Below are positions 28,995-38,430 of a stretch of 64,000 nt of DNA, one piece after another. How positions within the stretch are numbered: the stretch's first letter is position 1; every line of letters starts with the position of its first letter. The DNA is from Capsulimonadaceae bacterium. GTDB taxonomy: Bacteria; Armatimonadota; Armatimonadia; Armatimonadales; Capsulimonadaceae. The DNA lies in NCBI GenBank assembly GCA_031292625.1, contig JARLGU010000030.1, positions 1 through 64,000 on the forward strand, in the 5' to 3' direction. Under the pieces are notes generated by a model, which ran no database searches, had not been told where the DNA came from, and worked only from the letters and a program-made list of their open reading frames with translations. The translations under genes and the position numbers were made by a program.

Positions 28995-29205
28995 GCCGCC
29001 GTGACCGTTTTTGAAAAGGGGCAGTCGCAGCGGTTTCACCGCTTCACGACGTGCGCTGCGATCGGACGCTGGCGGCAAAAGGCCGTGCATGTGTTGACGC
29101 AGCCTTGCCGATCGACGCCGTCAACGAGGCGCGGGTAAATGTACCCGGCGGCACGAGCCGTCCTGAATCTTTCTCGCAACGCCGATTAATGACACACCTT
29201 CTTAC
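28995..29205 (+). repeat. Intergenic repeat, copy B
   Basis: This is the second copy of the roughly 215-bp repeat at 26710-26925, in the same orientation, ending 26 bases before the AI-2E permease gene. The most conserved blocks are the GGCGGCAAAAGGCC segment and the terminal CGGCGGCACGAGCCGTCCTG. Being upstream of genes in both cases, it could be a cis-acting RNA or a mobile non-coding element. Confidence 0.7.
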
Positions 29206-29231
29206 AAAGCGAAAGTCCTGACGAACCCCAC

Positions 29232-30434
29232 ATGGAAAACACGGAACACGACACGCCGGCGGAGACGCCGGTCGAGGCAATTTCGCTGCGAAAATGGATC
29301 AGGCTGCTCGTCGTCTGCTCATCGCTGCTGCTGCTCGGCGGCCTGGTCTACGTCGGCGTCCATCTCGCCTCCGCTATCCACCACACGCTGCTTCTCTTCG
29401 CCCTCGGCGCGTTGATCGCGTATGCTCTCGACCCTCTCGTCGAACGCGTCCGTCACATTCGCGTCGCCAAGGGGCGCAAGCCTTTAAGAACTCCCTCCCG
29501 CGGCGCCACCGTTGGGATGCTGTTCTTCGTGCTTATTGTCTTTTTTGCGATTGGGGTCGCATGGCTAGGACACCAGATGCAAGGGCAGATCGCCTACCTG
29601 GAGACCGACTTCCCTCTTCTTAAGCAACGCGCTTTGAACCTTGCCGTGCGAACAGACGGGATCCTCGCGGATCATCACGTTCGCTACAGCGTTGAGGACC
29701 TGGTCCACAACCCGCCGCCCGAGGTAAAACAGGCGCTCGGAAAAATCGGCCTCGCGGTGATCCCTGCATTGACGCACGCATTTGCGAACATCGCGGAATC
29801 CATCATCGTGCTGCTGATCTCCGTATATTTTCTGATCTTCGCCTCCGAAATGCGCGAGAAGGTTAACGCTTGTCTTCCCGCGCCAATCCGAACATACGCG
29901 GAGCTTTGGGAAACGGACGTCAACCGGATCTTCGGCGGCTTCGTTCGCGGACAGATTTTGATCGCGCTGCTAATGGGCGCCGCAACCGGCCTTGCATGCC
30001 TTGCAATCGGCATCCACCTGTGGTTGATGATCGGTCTGTTTGTCGTCGTCGCGGCGCTGATCCCCGTCTTCGGCCCCTACATCGGCGCCGTCCCGGCGAT
30101 CGTCGCCGCGCTGGTTGGACCGACGCATTTCCACAACCCGGTCGTCGCCGCAATCGTCGTCCTGATTGTGTTCGTGGTCATTAACGAAGCCGGGTCGAAG
30201 ATCCTGTACCCTCGTCTCGTAGGGGCAGCGCTCGGCTTGCACGAGGTGCTCGTACTCTTTGTGCTCTTCGCGGGCCTCGAAGTCGGCGGCATCGTCGGCG
30301 TGCTTTTCGCGGCCCCTGTCACCGCATTCGTCATCGTGACCATTGTCCACGTTTACCGTTACTGGCAGAACCTGCCGGACGATTTGATCAGCGAGAACCG
30401 GCCCGTCAGCACGCCGAGCGCCCTTCTGAAATGA
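29232..30434 (+). CDS. AI-2E family transporter (PerM/YhhT-like permease)
   Basis: This 400-residue inner-membrane protein has 7-8 hydrophobic segments and the family motifs VYFLIFASEMR in the middle and FGPYIGAVPAIVAAL and LVGAALGLHEVLVLFVLFAG toward the end. Members export or exchange small compounds; AI-2 transport is shown only for a few, others act as Na+/H+ exchangers. The start lacks a good Shine-Dalgarno sequence, with the ATG only 26 bases after repeat B, which may therefore form its 5' leader. Confidence 0.88.
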   Translation: MENTEHDTPAETPVEAISLRKWIRLLVVCSSLLLLGGLVYVGVHLASAIHHTLLLFALGALIAYALDPLVERVRHIRVAKGRKPLRTPSRGATVGMLFFVLIVFFAIGVAWLGHQMQGQIAYLETDFPLLKQRALNLAVRTDGILADHHVRYSVEDLVHNPPPEVKQALGKIGLAVIPALTHAFANIAESIIVLLISVYFLIFASEMREKVNACLPAPIRTYAELWETDVNRIFGGFVRGQILIALLMGAATGLACLAIGIHLWLMIGLFVVVAALIPVFGPYIGAVPAIVAALVGPTHFHNPVVAAIVVLIVFVVINEAGSKILYPRLVGAALGLHEVLVLFVLFAGLEVGGIVGVLFAAPVTAFVIVTIVHVYRYWQNLPDDLISENRPVSTPSALLK

Positions 30435-30657
30435 GATGAAATCCTCTCAATGGCGACGCGGCCGAGCATACCGTTTGGTTCTGAGAACAAAGGATGCCCT
30501 CTGTCGGACCTGAATGGCGATGCGGATAGACAAGCCCCATTATGGCGGGCATCCGCGCCCGTAATATCGGACCCCATCGCCTTAACGGCCGTTGCGCCAG
30601 CGAGACCGTTTTCGGCGCTGTCGAGGATTGCGCCCTGAACGCCAGCGCATTCCGCCG

Positions 30658-32592
30658 TCACTTTGTATACCGGAAGAAATGAACGTCGAACGGCGGCAGA
30701 ATCACCTGCATCTTCGGGTCCACGATCACCTGTTGAGTGACATCTCGGATTTGCTGTCCGGCTGTGTACCACGGAAGACGGGACGCCGAGGGAATCTCCA
30801 TTCTGTTGCGCGTGTGATTCACAAGCAGCACCATCGTCGAGCCGTCGCTCTCGGCAATCCTTCGCGCCTCGATGCGTGGACAACGGACGCTAAAGGAGAA
30901 TGAACCCTTTTGCGGCGCCCACCACCCGTATTTCACGAGAGACGTTACAGTGTAGAAACCGCCAAGGGTTTTGTCACGATAGTCACCGGCCGCCTGGTAA
31001 AGGTCCACGTTTTGCCGGCTGCGCGCCTTGAGAGCTGCCAGGAGCGCCGGATCCAGCGGCTGTCCGTATTCGTTCTCGCTCGGCCAGTCGCCAGCCCATT
31101 CGATTTGTACGGATCGCGGCAACGCAAGCAGATCTCGCAACGCCGCATTGGGAATGCTTGTATTCCCAGGAACGATAATCGTATCGAGGCGCGTGGCCTG
31201 AGCGTCGAGGTCGAGGTCCAGCACGAAGCGCCACGACCGGCCCGTGGTCCCAAGCGCCGCGTAAGCATCCTCCAACGGAGCGGGCGAAAGCGGAATTGGC
31301 CGATCGTTAACGACGGCGCTAGAACCAGACGTGACCGACGCGAAGGCATCATTGTAGCTAAGATGGTTTGCCCCGCGCACGCCGTCCGAGTCGGCGACGA
31401 GTACGGGACGCGCGCTCAAGTTGGCGGAACTCTTCTGGAACAGCGGCTCCGTAACCAACACGCCAATGCGCGCATTACGGGTCGCTTCCGCGAAGCGGTG
31501 AAGCTCAGGAGCGAGGCGATAGGCCTCACTGAGCGTCGCGGGGGTTTGCGCGTGAATGGCGGCTATTTCCGGCTTCGTCCAGGCCCCCCACTCAAAACTG
31601 GAATTGATCGTTTCACCACACAAAGCGTCGGCAAGATAGCGATAGCGGACCAGTTCCACGGACGGGTAATACCCGTATCGATCATGGTACAAGTGAATTT
31701 CCGAATCGAACAGCGGACGCGGGTCGCAGTCCGAAAGGACACGCATTACCCACAGAGGTTCATTGGCGACAAGGTCATCCCACTCCAACACTGTCGCGCT
31801 TGGATAGTCACAGTACAGGTACGGATCGGCCAGCGCCTTCGACCCATATCCAATCTTATCGCCCAGAATAGGCTTTATGACCGAGTCGAAAACCGCGCCA
31901 TAAAACTTGCCAAAGCGCTCGGTCGCAAAATGCCGCATATCGATTCGTCCCGGCGTGTTTTCGGCCGGTATGCCGATTTCCTCAAAGGCGCCGTAACTCG
32001 ATCCCCACGTTTTGTTCAAATTGCCAATCGCGCCGTAGCGCGTCCGCAGCCAGTTTCTAAAGGTTTGACAGTAAAGAGGCGCTTTCTCCGGGTCTTTGGG
32101 AAAGCTCGGTCCAACCTCGTTGCCGAGCGAAAAACCGCGTACGCACGTGTGACCGCGCAACGCGTCAACCCAGTTGATAACATAGGGGCGCAGATAACCG
32201 GCGGCATCCGCAACGCCCTTATCGAAATCGCCAGCTTCGCTCCTGCCGTATTGAATGTTCTCCAGCACCCAGACACCTAGATCGTTGCGATCGCACCAAT
32301 CGAGCACGAGATCCACGCGACGCCTGAACGAACTGCCTTTGGAGAGATTCGTCCAAATCCAAGATGAAATATTGACATGCCGGTAACCTTCCCGCTTGAT
32401 CTCGGCCAGTTCGCTTAGCATGTCCTTATCCGATGTCTTGTCGTCGGGAATATAGAACACGACGCCAAAGTCGGGCTGATTCGAGGGCAGCAAACCGATT
32501 GCAGCAGGCTGGATCGCATCGCCCTTCATGGGACAGGGCGTCAACGCGCCTAGCATGGCCGCGATCACGCAATATAACAAAAGTCTTCGCAA
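30658..32592 (-). CDS. Secreted GH42/clan-A-like glycoside hydrolase
   Basis: This 644-residue protein has a signal peptide and a TIM-barrel region (about 40-380) of clan GH-A type. FSLGNEVG (Glu159, preceded by Asn as in clan A acid/base sites) and PLFDSEIHLYHD (Glu298, candidate nucleophile) fit GH42 beta-galactosidases. A glutamine-amidotransferase-like middle domain and a beta C-terminal domain would complete a GH42 layout. No usual GH42 cysteine cluster is obvious, so it may be a divergent family. It is third in a regulator - DUF1559 - glycosidase set. Confidence 0.7.
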   Translation of the reverse strand: MRRLLLYCVIAAMLGALTPCPMKGDAIQPAAIGLLPSNQPDFGVVFYIPDDKTSDKDMLSELAEIKREGYRHVNISSWIWTNLSKGSSFRRRVDLVLDWCDRNDLGVWVLENIQYGRSEAGDFDKGVADAAGYLRPYVINWVDALRGHTCVRGFSLGNEVGPSFPKDPEKAPLYCQTFRNWLRTRYGAIGNLNKTWGSSYGAFEEIGIPAENTPGRIDMRHFATERFGKFYGAVFDSVIKPILGDKIGYGSKALADPYLYCDYPSATVLEWDDLVANEPLWVMRVLSDCDPRPLFDSEIHLYHDRYGYYPSVELVRYRYLADALCGETINSSFEWGAWTKPEIAAIHAQTPATLSEAYRLAPELHRFAEATRNARIGVLVTEPLFQKSSANLSARPVLVADSDGVRGANHLSYNDAFASVTSGSSAVVNDRPIPLSPAPLEDAYAALGTTGRSWRFVLDLDLDAQATRLDTIIVPGNTSIPNAALRDLLALPRSVQIEWAGDWPSENEYGQPLDPALLAALKARSRQNVDLYQAAGDYRDKTLGGFYTVTSLVKYGWWAPQKGSFSFSVRCPRIEARRIAESDGSTMVLLVNHTRNRMEIPSASRLPWYTAGQQIRDVTQQVIVDPKMQVILPPFDVHFFRYTK

Positions 32593-32644
32593 GATACTCT
32601 ACTCCTCATCATTCGGACACGTGGCGAGCGGATAATCAAGATGC

Positions 32645-33457
32645 TCAATATAGGCTATAGGTCGCTGCGATCGTCGCGCATCCCGTATTTGCTGCAACGC
32701 CAGTGCAATCGCCGCTGGTTCCATTGTTGGAACCAGCGGACACCTGCGTGCCCATGAACCATTTGGCGTGGCCGTCCGCCATCAGGTAACACGCTCCGCC
32801 ATTGTGACGTCCCAACGGGCCGGTATACGTTGCGTAGCCATAGGTATCTCCATACCAGCAACTGCTCATATCCTTAGGATAGCCGGTCGCGTACTCCACA
32901 GACGGATTGTTCCAAATTGGCATTGGGTTATAGGCGCCGCCGCATCCGTTGCCGATTGGCGAACCCCACTCTCCTGGCAACACGGTGACAGGGTGGTACG
33001 GCGTCCAGGCCATCCCCGTGCTGTAATTTTGCAATTCGAAAAGCATCACGGTTTTTGAAGGCGCGACAAACCGCGAGATTGGATAAGTTACGCTCGGACC
33101 GAAATACGAGCTTTGGTACGAGAAATTCATGTTGTAACCGTAGGAGCTAATAGGGACACCTGCGCTGGTGTCCGAGGGACATATGAAAACCGCAGTCGAC
33201 TTGACGAAGGGATAGATCTGTCCGGCCCAGCCCATCGAGCAGTTGTTCCTCGTCCCGTTTCCGTCAGGCCCGCATTCGTCGAAGTCCTGTTCATATTGGA
33301 TCACGGCCAGCCCAATCTGCTTAAGGTTGGACAGGCAGGCAGTCTGCCGCGCCTTTTCCCGCGCAGTAGCGAACACGGGGAACAAAATTCCGGCAATTAT
33401 AGCAATAATTGCTATTACAATTAATAATTCAATTAGTGTAAATGCACTTCTTTTCAT
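32645..33457 (-). CDS. Prepilin-like DUF1559 (H-X9-DG) protein
   Basis: This 270-residue protein starts [19 protein letters not shown], with Ala at -1 to the predicted prepilin cleavage site, followed by the shared [21 protein letters not shown] segment. [12 protein letters not shown] near the C-terminus is the H-X9-DG motif. Many cysteines in the globular part suggest extracytoplasmic disulfides. It lies 20 bases after the regulator gene and 52 bases before the GH42-like gene, repeating the order of the locus at 13-18 kb. Confidence 0.85.
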   Translation of the reverse strand: MKRSAFTLIELLIVIAIIAIIAGILFPVFATAREKARQTACLSNLKQIGLAVIQYEQDFDECGPDGNGTRNNCSMGWAGQIYPFVKSTAVFICPSDTSAGVPISSYGYNMNFSYQSSYFGPSVTYPISRFVAPSKTVMLFELQNYSTGMAWTPYHPVTVLPGEWGSPIGNGCGGAYNPMPIWNNPSVEYATGYPKDMSSCWYGDTYGYATYTGPLGRHNGGACYLMADGHAKWFMGTQVSAGSNNGTSGDCTGVAANTGCATIAATYSLY

Positions 33458-33477
33458 ATCAGTTTCCTTCTAAATAT

Positions 33478-34722
33478 TTATCGCTCATCTCGCTCACCGC
33501 CGGCCGGTCTACGAGACGAATTGCGGACAATGAGCTGCGGACGAAGCGCGACGTGCATGCCGGCGGATTGATGGCGAACCACTCGTCTCAATAGGAGATC
33601 CGCCTCCCGGCCGAGGTCTTCCCAAGGAGGGCGAACGCTGCTCAGGCCGATCTCGACCGACAGCGGATCGTCATCGACGCCGACAATCAAGAAGTCGCGC
33701 CCCGGCGATAGACCTGCCTCGCTGGCCGCGAGCAGAATTCCTCGCGCGGTGACATCGTTGGCGGCGATGACGCCTTCTCGAAGCGTCCCGTCCGCGATCA
33801 TCTTCTTCGTCGTATCTTTTGCGGCCTCAATCACCGCGCTAGCCTTCGTGCCAACGGTGGGCAGCGTGGGATTGCCGCGAATAATCCGGAGAATATCTTC
33901 GGGCCGCTTATAGAGAGCAACGCCCTCTTGAGCGGATGCGATGCGCTCCTCGACCCATCCTCCCGATTGCGGAGCGACGAAACGCAGTTCCTCGACGCCC
34001 TGTTTTAATAAATGCTCAACAGCCAGGAAGCCGGCATACGATAAATTGGAACTGACATAAGGGATCGGGCAGCGCAGTGTGCGCGACGCGACGAGAACGG
34101 TTGGGATCTCGTTTGCAAGCCCGGAAGTATAGAATTCCGCCACTTCCTCTGCATCATAGGCTGCGTAAATGTCGATTATGACAACGACCGTTGCGCCTTG
34201 CGAGCGGACCTGCTCGAACGCGGACATCAACGAGAGCGTGGGCGTCCTTGGACCTCTATCGATGTTGCACAGGACAGTCCCATCGCCCGAAGGCAAAAAC
34301 GATTGCTCCAGTGCTCTTATAACCGATCGGCACCAGAGGTTATCGCCTTCATTTGGATCCATTTCCAACGATGCAATCATTCCGAGCACTTTGGCGCTGC
34401 TCCGCGATTCTGCAAACGAAGGCGGAGCGAATCGCTGCGTCTCCTCGGCCGCGAAATCGCCAGAACTCGACCTCACGTCGCCAGACTCCAAAACGAACGT
34501 CCCAGTTCGGTTCGCGCTCAATGCCCCTTTGAGCAGTAGGCCCGACACGGCTCGCTCTACGGTCGCCACCGCAACACAGTAGTCGCGCGCTAGCTGCGTT
34601 CTCGCCGGGATTTTGGTTCCGGCCGGCCAATCGCCGCACGCTATTCGCGAGAGAATGTCCTTTTCAATATCGCGAAAGGATCGCCCAGACCCAGGGCGAG
34701 AGACTGTCGTTGTTTTGGCCAT
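33478..34722 (-). CDS. GntR/LacI hybrid transcription regulator
   Basis: This 414-residue paralogue of the regulator at 17096 has an N-terminal GntR winged helix (about 15-85, IPARTQLARDYCVAVATVERAVSGLLLKG) and a LacI-type sugar-binding fold (about 115-410; YVSSNLSYAGFLAVEHLLKQGVEELRFVAP, GVIAANDVTARG and FLIVGVDDDPLSVEIGLSSVRPPWEDLG). It likely senses an oligosaccharide and represses the downstream DUF1559 and glycosidase genes. ATG 34722 follows GGAGAAG; the longer frame uses an upstream TTG. Confidence 0.85.
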   Translation of the reverse strand: MAKTTTVSRPGSGRSFRDIEKDILSRIACGDWPAGTKIPARTQLARDYCVAVATVERAVSGLLLKGALSANRTGTFVLESGDVRSSSGDFAAEETQRFAPPSFAESRSSAKVLGMIASLEMDPNEGDNLWCRSVIRALEQSFLPSGDGTVLCNIDRGPRTPTLSLMSAFEQVRSQGATVVVIIDIYAAYDAEEVAEFYTSGLANEIPTVLVASRTLRCPIPYVSSNLSYAGFLAVEHLLKQGVEELRFVAPQSGGWVEERIASAQEGVALYKRPEDILRIIRGNPTLPTVGTKASAVIEAAKDTTKKMIADGTLREGVIAANDVTARGILLAASEAGLSPGRDFLIVGVDDDPLSVEIGLSSVRPPWEDLGREADLLLRRVVRHQSAGMHVALRPQLIVRNSSRRPAGGERDER

Positions 34723-34965
34723 CTGCAAACTTCTCCGCAAAGCGGTGCACGATTGACGTGAACTATGTTACCTAGTATATCACCCGCAAATCGCGTTGTC
34801 AAGCAGTTCTTGTCCGATCCGCTTAAAGTCCACTCCGCTGGTTCCCGCTTACGGGATGCCCGGCGGTTTCATGCGTTGCCCATCCGCGCTCAGCAACGCC
34901 GACCGCGGGATCTCCCGAGCCCGTTGACGCTCGTGGCTGCTAGGATGAAGCATTCTCCAAAACCC

Positions 34966-34995
34966 TTGACCGCAAGCGCCTCGCTGCGGTAGAAT
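34966..34995 (+). promoter_or_regulatory. purH promoter
   Basis: TTGACC (34966-34971) and TAGAAT (34990-34995) are 18 bases apart, placing the transcript start about 20 bases before the riboswitch. Confidence 0.75.
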
Positions 34996-35019
34996 CGCGG
35001 CGTCATCAACCCTTTGGAC

Positions 35020-35128
35020 GGCGATGCAACTGGCGCATATTCAGCTTCGCGCAAGACCGGTAGCTGAGTACGGGGATTAACCCCAAGGGAGCATCGCAAT
35101 CTGGAATCGTCGCGCGCCTGGACATCGT
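35020..35128 (+). promoter_or_regulatory. ZTP riboswitch (pfl motif)
   Basis: The conserved parts are in order: GCAACTGGCG (35026-35035), a small stem GGGG-attaa-CCCC, AAGGGAGCATCGC, and the 3' element GCGCGCCTGGACA (35112-35124). P1 forms from CGATG (35022-35026) and CATCG (35123-35127). The RNA binds ZTP/AICAR ribonucleotide, signals of 10-formyl-tetrahydrofolate shortage, and typically switches on purine and folate genes; here it precedes purH, the enzyme that consumes AICAR. Confidence 0.85.
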
Positions 35129-35164
35129 TTCGCCACACGGCCGGAAAGATGCCAGGCGCGTTTT
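35113..35164 (+). terminator. Riboswitch-controlled terminator of purH
   Basis: CGCGCCTGG (35113-35121) plus ACATC pairs with GATG-CCAGGCGCG (35148-35160) and is followed by TTTT. The 5' arm is also the conserved 3' element of the ZTP aptamer, so ligand binding should block the terminator and allow purH transcription. Confidence 0.8.
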
Positions 35165-35241
35165 GCGTTATGCTTCTTCGGCTCAATTCTGTGCTTTACG
35201 TAAAGAGTTGGTTACGAAAGGCATTGGTAGACGCAGTTTTC

Positions 35242-35260
35242 GTCCAGGCGCAGCCTGGAC
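35242..35260 (+). other. Hairpin before the purH ribosome-binding site
   Basis: GTCCAGGC-gca-GCCTGGAC is a perfect 8-bp stem-loop 28 bases before the ATG. Its right arm repeats the GCCTGGACAT of the riboswitch 3' element, so it could compete with it, or this may be chance. Confidence 0.4.
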
Positions 35261-35287
35261 ATTCAACCACAGCGAGGTAATCCGCAC

Positions 35288-36856
35288 ATGAAGATTAAGC
35301 GAGCGCTCCTTAGCGTTTCCGATAAAGCAGGACTGGTCGAGTTGGCGAAAGAGCTCGTCGACTTGGGAGTTGAGCTTCTTTCGACCGGAGGGACGGCGTC
35401 GGCGCTTGCCGCGGCGGGGCTTCCCGTCACCGCGGTTTCCGACGTTACGAAGTTTCCCGAGATGCTGGAAGGTCGCGTGAAGACGCTGCACCCAGCGATT
35501 CACGGCGGTTTGCTTGCCGATCGCAGCAAGCCCGAGCACATGGCCAAGATCGCCGAGCATGGCATTGAGCCCATCGATCTCGTCGTTATCAACCTGTACC
35601 CGTTCGCCGCGACGATTGCGCGGCCCGACGTGACCCGCGAACTGGCGATCGAGAATATCGACATCGGAGGTCCGTCGATGGTGCGCTCCGCCGCAAAGAA
35701 CCACGCATCCGTGACCGTGGTGACGTCGCCCGACGATTACCCTGCGCTGATCGACGAGTTGCACCGCAACGGCGGCGAGACGAGCGAGGCGCTTAGGCGC
35801 GAGTTGGCGGCCAAGGCGTACGCGCATACGGGAGCCTACGACGCTCTCATCGCATCGTACCTTCGCCGCGATCAGACCGGCTTTCCGCAGATCCTGCCGC
35901 TTGCGTTCACCAAGGTTCAAGATCTACGCTACGGCGAAAATCCGCACCAGAAGGCGGCATTCTACCGCGAAGACGGCTTTACGCAGCCCGGCGTCGCGAC
36001 CGCGAAAAAGCTGCACGGCAAAGAGCTGTCGTTTAACAACATCTTCGATATCAACGGCGCTTACGAACTCGGACAGGACTTCGCTCAAGAGGAACAGCCA
36101 TTCGCCGCGATTATCAAGCATACCAATCCTTGCGGCGCCGCGCTCGCCCCTACCCTTGACGAGGCGTTTAAACGCGCCCGCGCCGGCGATCCCATCTCGG
36201 CGTTCGGCGGCATTCTCGCGCTGACCCGCCCTATCGATGTCGCAACGGCCGAAGCGATCACCGCGCCGAACACGTTCTTCGAAGCGATTATCGCACCGGG
36301 CTACGAACCGGAAGCATTCACGATGCTGACGACGAAAAAGAAGTGGGGCGCGAACCTGATCCTGCTTGAGACGCCCAACCGCGAAAAGCCGATCGAATCC
36401 GAGTGGGACCTCAAGCGAGTCACGGGCGGTCTTCTCGTACAATCGCTGGACGTCAAGGCCATCGACCGGGCCACCCTGGACGTTCCGACGCGACGCGGCG
36501 CGACGGAAGAGGAGCTCAACGACCTGATCTTTGCGTGGAAAGTCGTCAAGCATATCAAGTCCAACGCCATCGCAATCGCGAAGGGCGGTCAGCTTTACGG
36601 AGTCGGCGCGGGGCAGATGAATCGCGTCGGAAGCGTCCGTCTCGCGGTCGCCCAGGCCGGAGCGAATGCGCAAGGCGCGGCGCTCGCATCCGATGCGTTC
36701 TTCCCGTTCTCCGATGGCCCGCAGGCCGCTGGCGAGGCCGGCATCACATCAATCATCCAACCCGGCGGGTCAGTCAAGGACGCCGAATCGATCGCCATGG
36801 CCGACCAGTACAACATCGCGATGGTGCTCACCGGAGCGCGTCACTTCCGGCATTAA
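35288..36856 (+). CDS. purH: Bifunctional AICAR transformylase / IMP cyclohydrolase
   Basis: This 522-residue enzyme performs the last two steps of purine synthesis. The N-terminal MGS-like IMP cyclohydrolase domain begins RALLSVSDKAGLVELAKEL and contains VKTLHPAIHGGLL. The transformylase domain has LRYGENPHQKAAFYR, the catalytic IIKHTNPCGAA and AIAKGGQLYGVGAGQMNRV, ending TGARHFRH as is usual. Length is typical. GAGG lies 9 bases upstream. Expression is controlled by the ZTP riboswitch upstream. Confidence 0.97.
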   Translation: MKIKRALLSVSDKAGLVELAKELVDLGVELLSTGGTASALAAAGLPVTAVSDVTKFPEMLEGRVKTLHPAIHGGLLADRSKPEHMAKIAEHGIEPIDLVVINLYPFAATIARPDVTRELAIENIDIGGPSMVRSAAKNHASVTVVTSPDDYPALIDELHRNGGETSEALRRELAAKAYAHTGAYDALIASYLRRDQTGFPQILPLAFTKVQDLRYGENPHQKAAFYREDGFTQPGVATAKKLHGKELSFNNIFDINGAYELGQDFAQEEQPFAAIIKHTNPCGAALAPTLDEAFKRARAGDPISAFGGILALTRPIDVATAEAITAPNTFFEAIIAPGYEPEAFTMLTTKKKWGANLILLETPNREKPIESEWDLKRVTGGLLVQSLDVKAIDRATLDVPTRRGATEEELNDLIFAWKVVKHIKSNAIAIAKGGQLYGVGAGQMNRVGSVRLAVAQAGANAQGAALASDAFFPFSDGPQAAGEAGITSIIQPGGSVKDAESIAMADQYNIAMVLTGARHFRH

Positions 36857-36863
36857 GATCGAA

Positions 36864-36893
36864 GTCGAGGGGGCCTTATCGGGTCCCCTCGAC
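36864..36893 (+). terminator. Possible purH terminator hairpin
   Basis: GTCGAGGGG (36864-36872) pairs with CCCCTCGAC (36885-36893) just after the purH stop. The following CCGTCTT is a poor T-run, so termination would be weak or Rho-assisted. Confidence 0.5.
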
Positions 36894-37040
36894 CCGTCTT
36901 CGTATTCGGCGCGCCTCATCGTTCTCCACCGTCGCCAGTTCAATCCCTCATCTCGCAAAAAAGCCGAAACTTACGCATGACATCCAGACCGTGGCGGAGA
37001 ACAGTGCATAACATTTCATAAAGAAACCCGGAGTTCCAAT

Positions 37041-38153
37041 ATGCCTGGTACAAAATCGATCGGCGCAAAGCCCGCTCCGTTCGCGTCGCGCCTGCAGCCA
37101 TTTGTCGATAGCGGCGTGCTGGCAGGAGCCATCGCCGCCGTCGCAAACCGCGACGGGTTCATCGCCATAGAGGTCGTCGGCCTTGCAGACATCGCCGCAG
37201 GTAGACCAATGGCGCAAAATTCCCTCTTCTGGATTGCCTCGCAAAGTAAGCCGTTCACAACCACGGCGTTCATGACGCTCGTTGACGAGGGCAAAGTCAG
37301 CGTAGAAGATCCTCTCGAGAAGTACCTTCCTGAGTTTGCCAATCTTCGCTACGTCGCGTACGAGGATGCCGACGCCGCGCTGCTCAAGCCGGTCAAGACA
37401 CCCATCCTCGTTCGCCACGTCCTCAGCCACACCTCGGGCCTGCCGTTCTCCAGTAAACTGGAACGCCCCACACTCGATCTGCGTCCGTTGCGCGATCGGG
37501 TCATCAGCTATACGATCGCGCCTCTACTCTTTGAGCCAGGGACCAAGTACTCGTACTCCAATGAAGGAACGAATACGGTCGGACGATTAATCGAGGTGTT
37601 GTCGGGACAGGACTACGAGCAGTTTCTAAAAGAACGGATTATTACGCCGCTCGGTTTGCGCGACACGACTTTCTATCCGAATGCGGAGCAGCTTGGACGC
37701 CTTGCGAAGGCCTACAAACCCGACCCGGAAACGGGCGCGCTGACCGAGCAGCCGATCGACCAACTGCTTTACCCACTCACGGATCCGTCACGACAGCCGA
37801 TGCCGGCAGGCGGCCTATTCTCGACCGCGCGCGACGTGTCGATCTTCTACCGGATGCTGCTCAATGGCGGTATTTACGATGGCAAGCGAATCGTCTCCGA
37901 GGAATCGCTTAACCAGGCGACGAGCAAACAAACAGGCGAGAGTGTCGACGCGAATTACGGATTCGGATTTGCGGCGGACGACGGATCCTTCGGACATGGC
38001 GGCGCAATCGGGACGAACACGTCCGTCGATCGCAAGAGCAAGACGTTCACGATCTGGATGGTGCAGCACCACGGTTACAAGGATGACGCTGGCGGCGCGA
38101 TCAATGCCGCGTTCCGCGAGGGCGTCGAGGAAGTGCTCGCAAACGCGGAGTAG
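37041..38153 (+). CDS. Serine hydrolase, class C beta-lactamase family
   Basis: This 370-residue protein has the beta-lactamase/DD-peptidase fold: Ser67-x-x-Lys70 in ASQSKPFT, Tyr-Ser-Asn in YSYSNEGTN, and HGG in FGHGGAIGT replacing KTG. SHTSGLP is the common companion motif. No signal peptide is apparent, so a cytoplasmic esterase, D-aminopeptidase or muropeptide amidase is more likely than beta-lactam resistance. In Bacillus subtilis a relative (AmiE) is encoded beside NamZ; the next gene here is NamZ-like. GGAG precedes the ATG by 8 bases. Confidence 0.85.
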   Translation: MPGTKSIGAKPAPFASRLQPFVDSGVLAGAIAAVANRDGFIAIEVVGLADIAAGRPMAQNSLFWIASQSKPFTTTAFMTLVDEGKVSVEDPLEKYLPEFANLRYVAYEDADAALLKPVKTPILVRHVLSHTSGLPFSSKLERPTLDLRPLRDRVISYTIAPLLFEPGTKYSYSNEGTNTVGRLIEVLSGQDYEQFLKERIITPLGLRDTTFYPNAEQLGRLAKAYKPDPETGALTEQPIDQLLYPLTDPSRQPMPAGGLFSTARDVSIFYRMLLNGGIYDGKRIVSEESLNQATSKQTGESVDANYGFGFAADDGSFGHGGAIGTNTSVDRKSKTFTIWMVQHHGYKDDAGGAINAAFREGVEEVLANAE

Positions 38154-38430
38154 GATCCCATACGCCCCGGACGGCCTGTCCGGAGTCGGCTTCGCCCGCT
38201 CCAAGATTGGTTACGAGCCTCATGATCGTACCATTTCTAAACACTCTGGGGACCAAGCACTTTCAGTACGGCGAAGAAACGAAGATGGCGGATCGATCGA
38301 CGTAGTAATTGGCGACATGCATTCGAGATCACAGGCCATTCCGTTCAGTAAATGCGCACTGTACAATAGATATAGCCGCACCTTATGCGGAATAAGCCTC
38401 AATCGTCGGTTCGCAAGTTAGGATAACAGC

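Noticed and set aside
30910-32280. 456-codon plus-strand frame opposite the GH42-like gene
   Set aside because: Arg-rich and motif-free; the opposite strand has a signal peptide and two catalytic-type Glu motifs.
37041-38153. Beta-lactam resistance gene
   Set aside because: The fold is right, but no signal peptide is present, the third motif is HGG not KTG, and the neighbour suggests cell-wall recycling.
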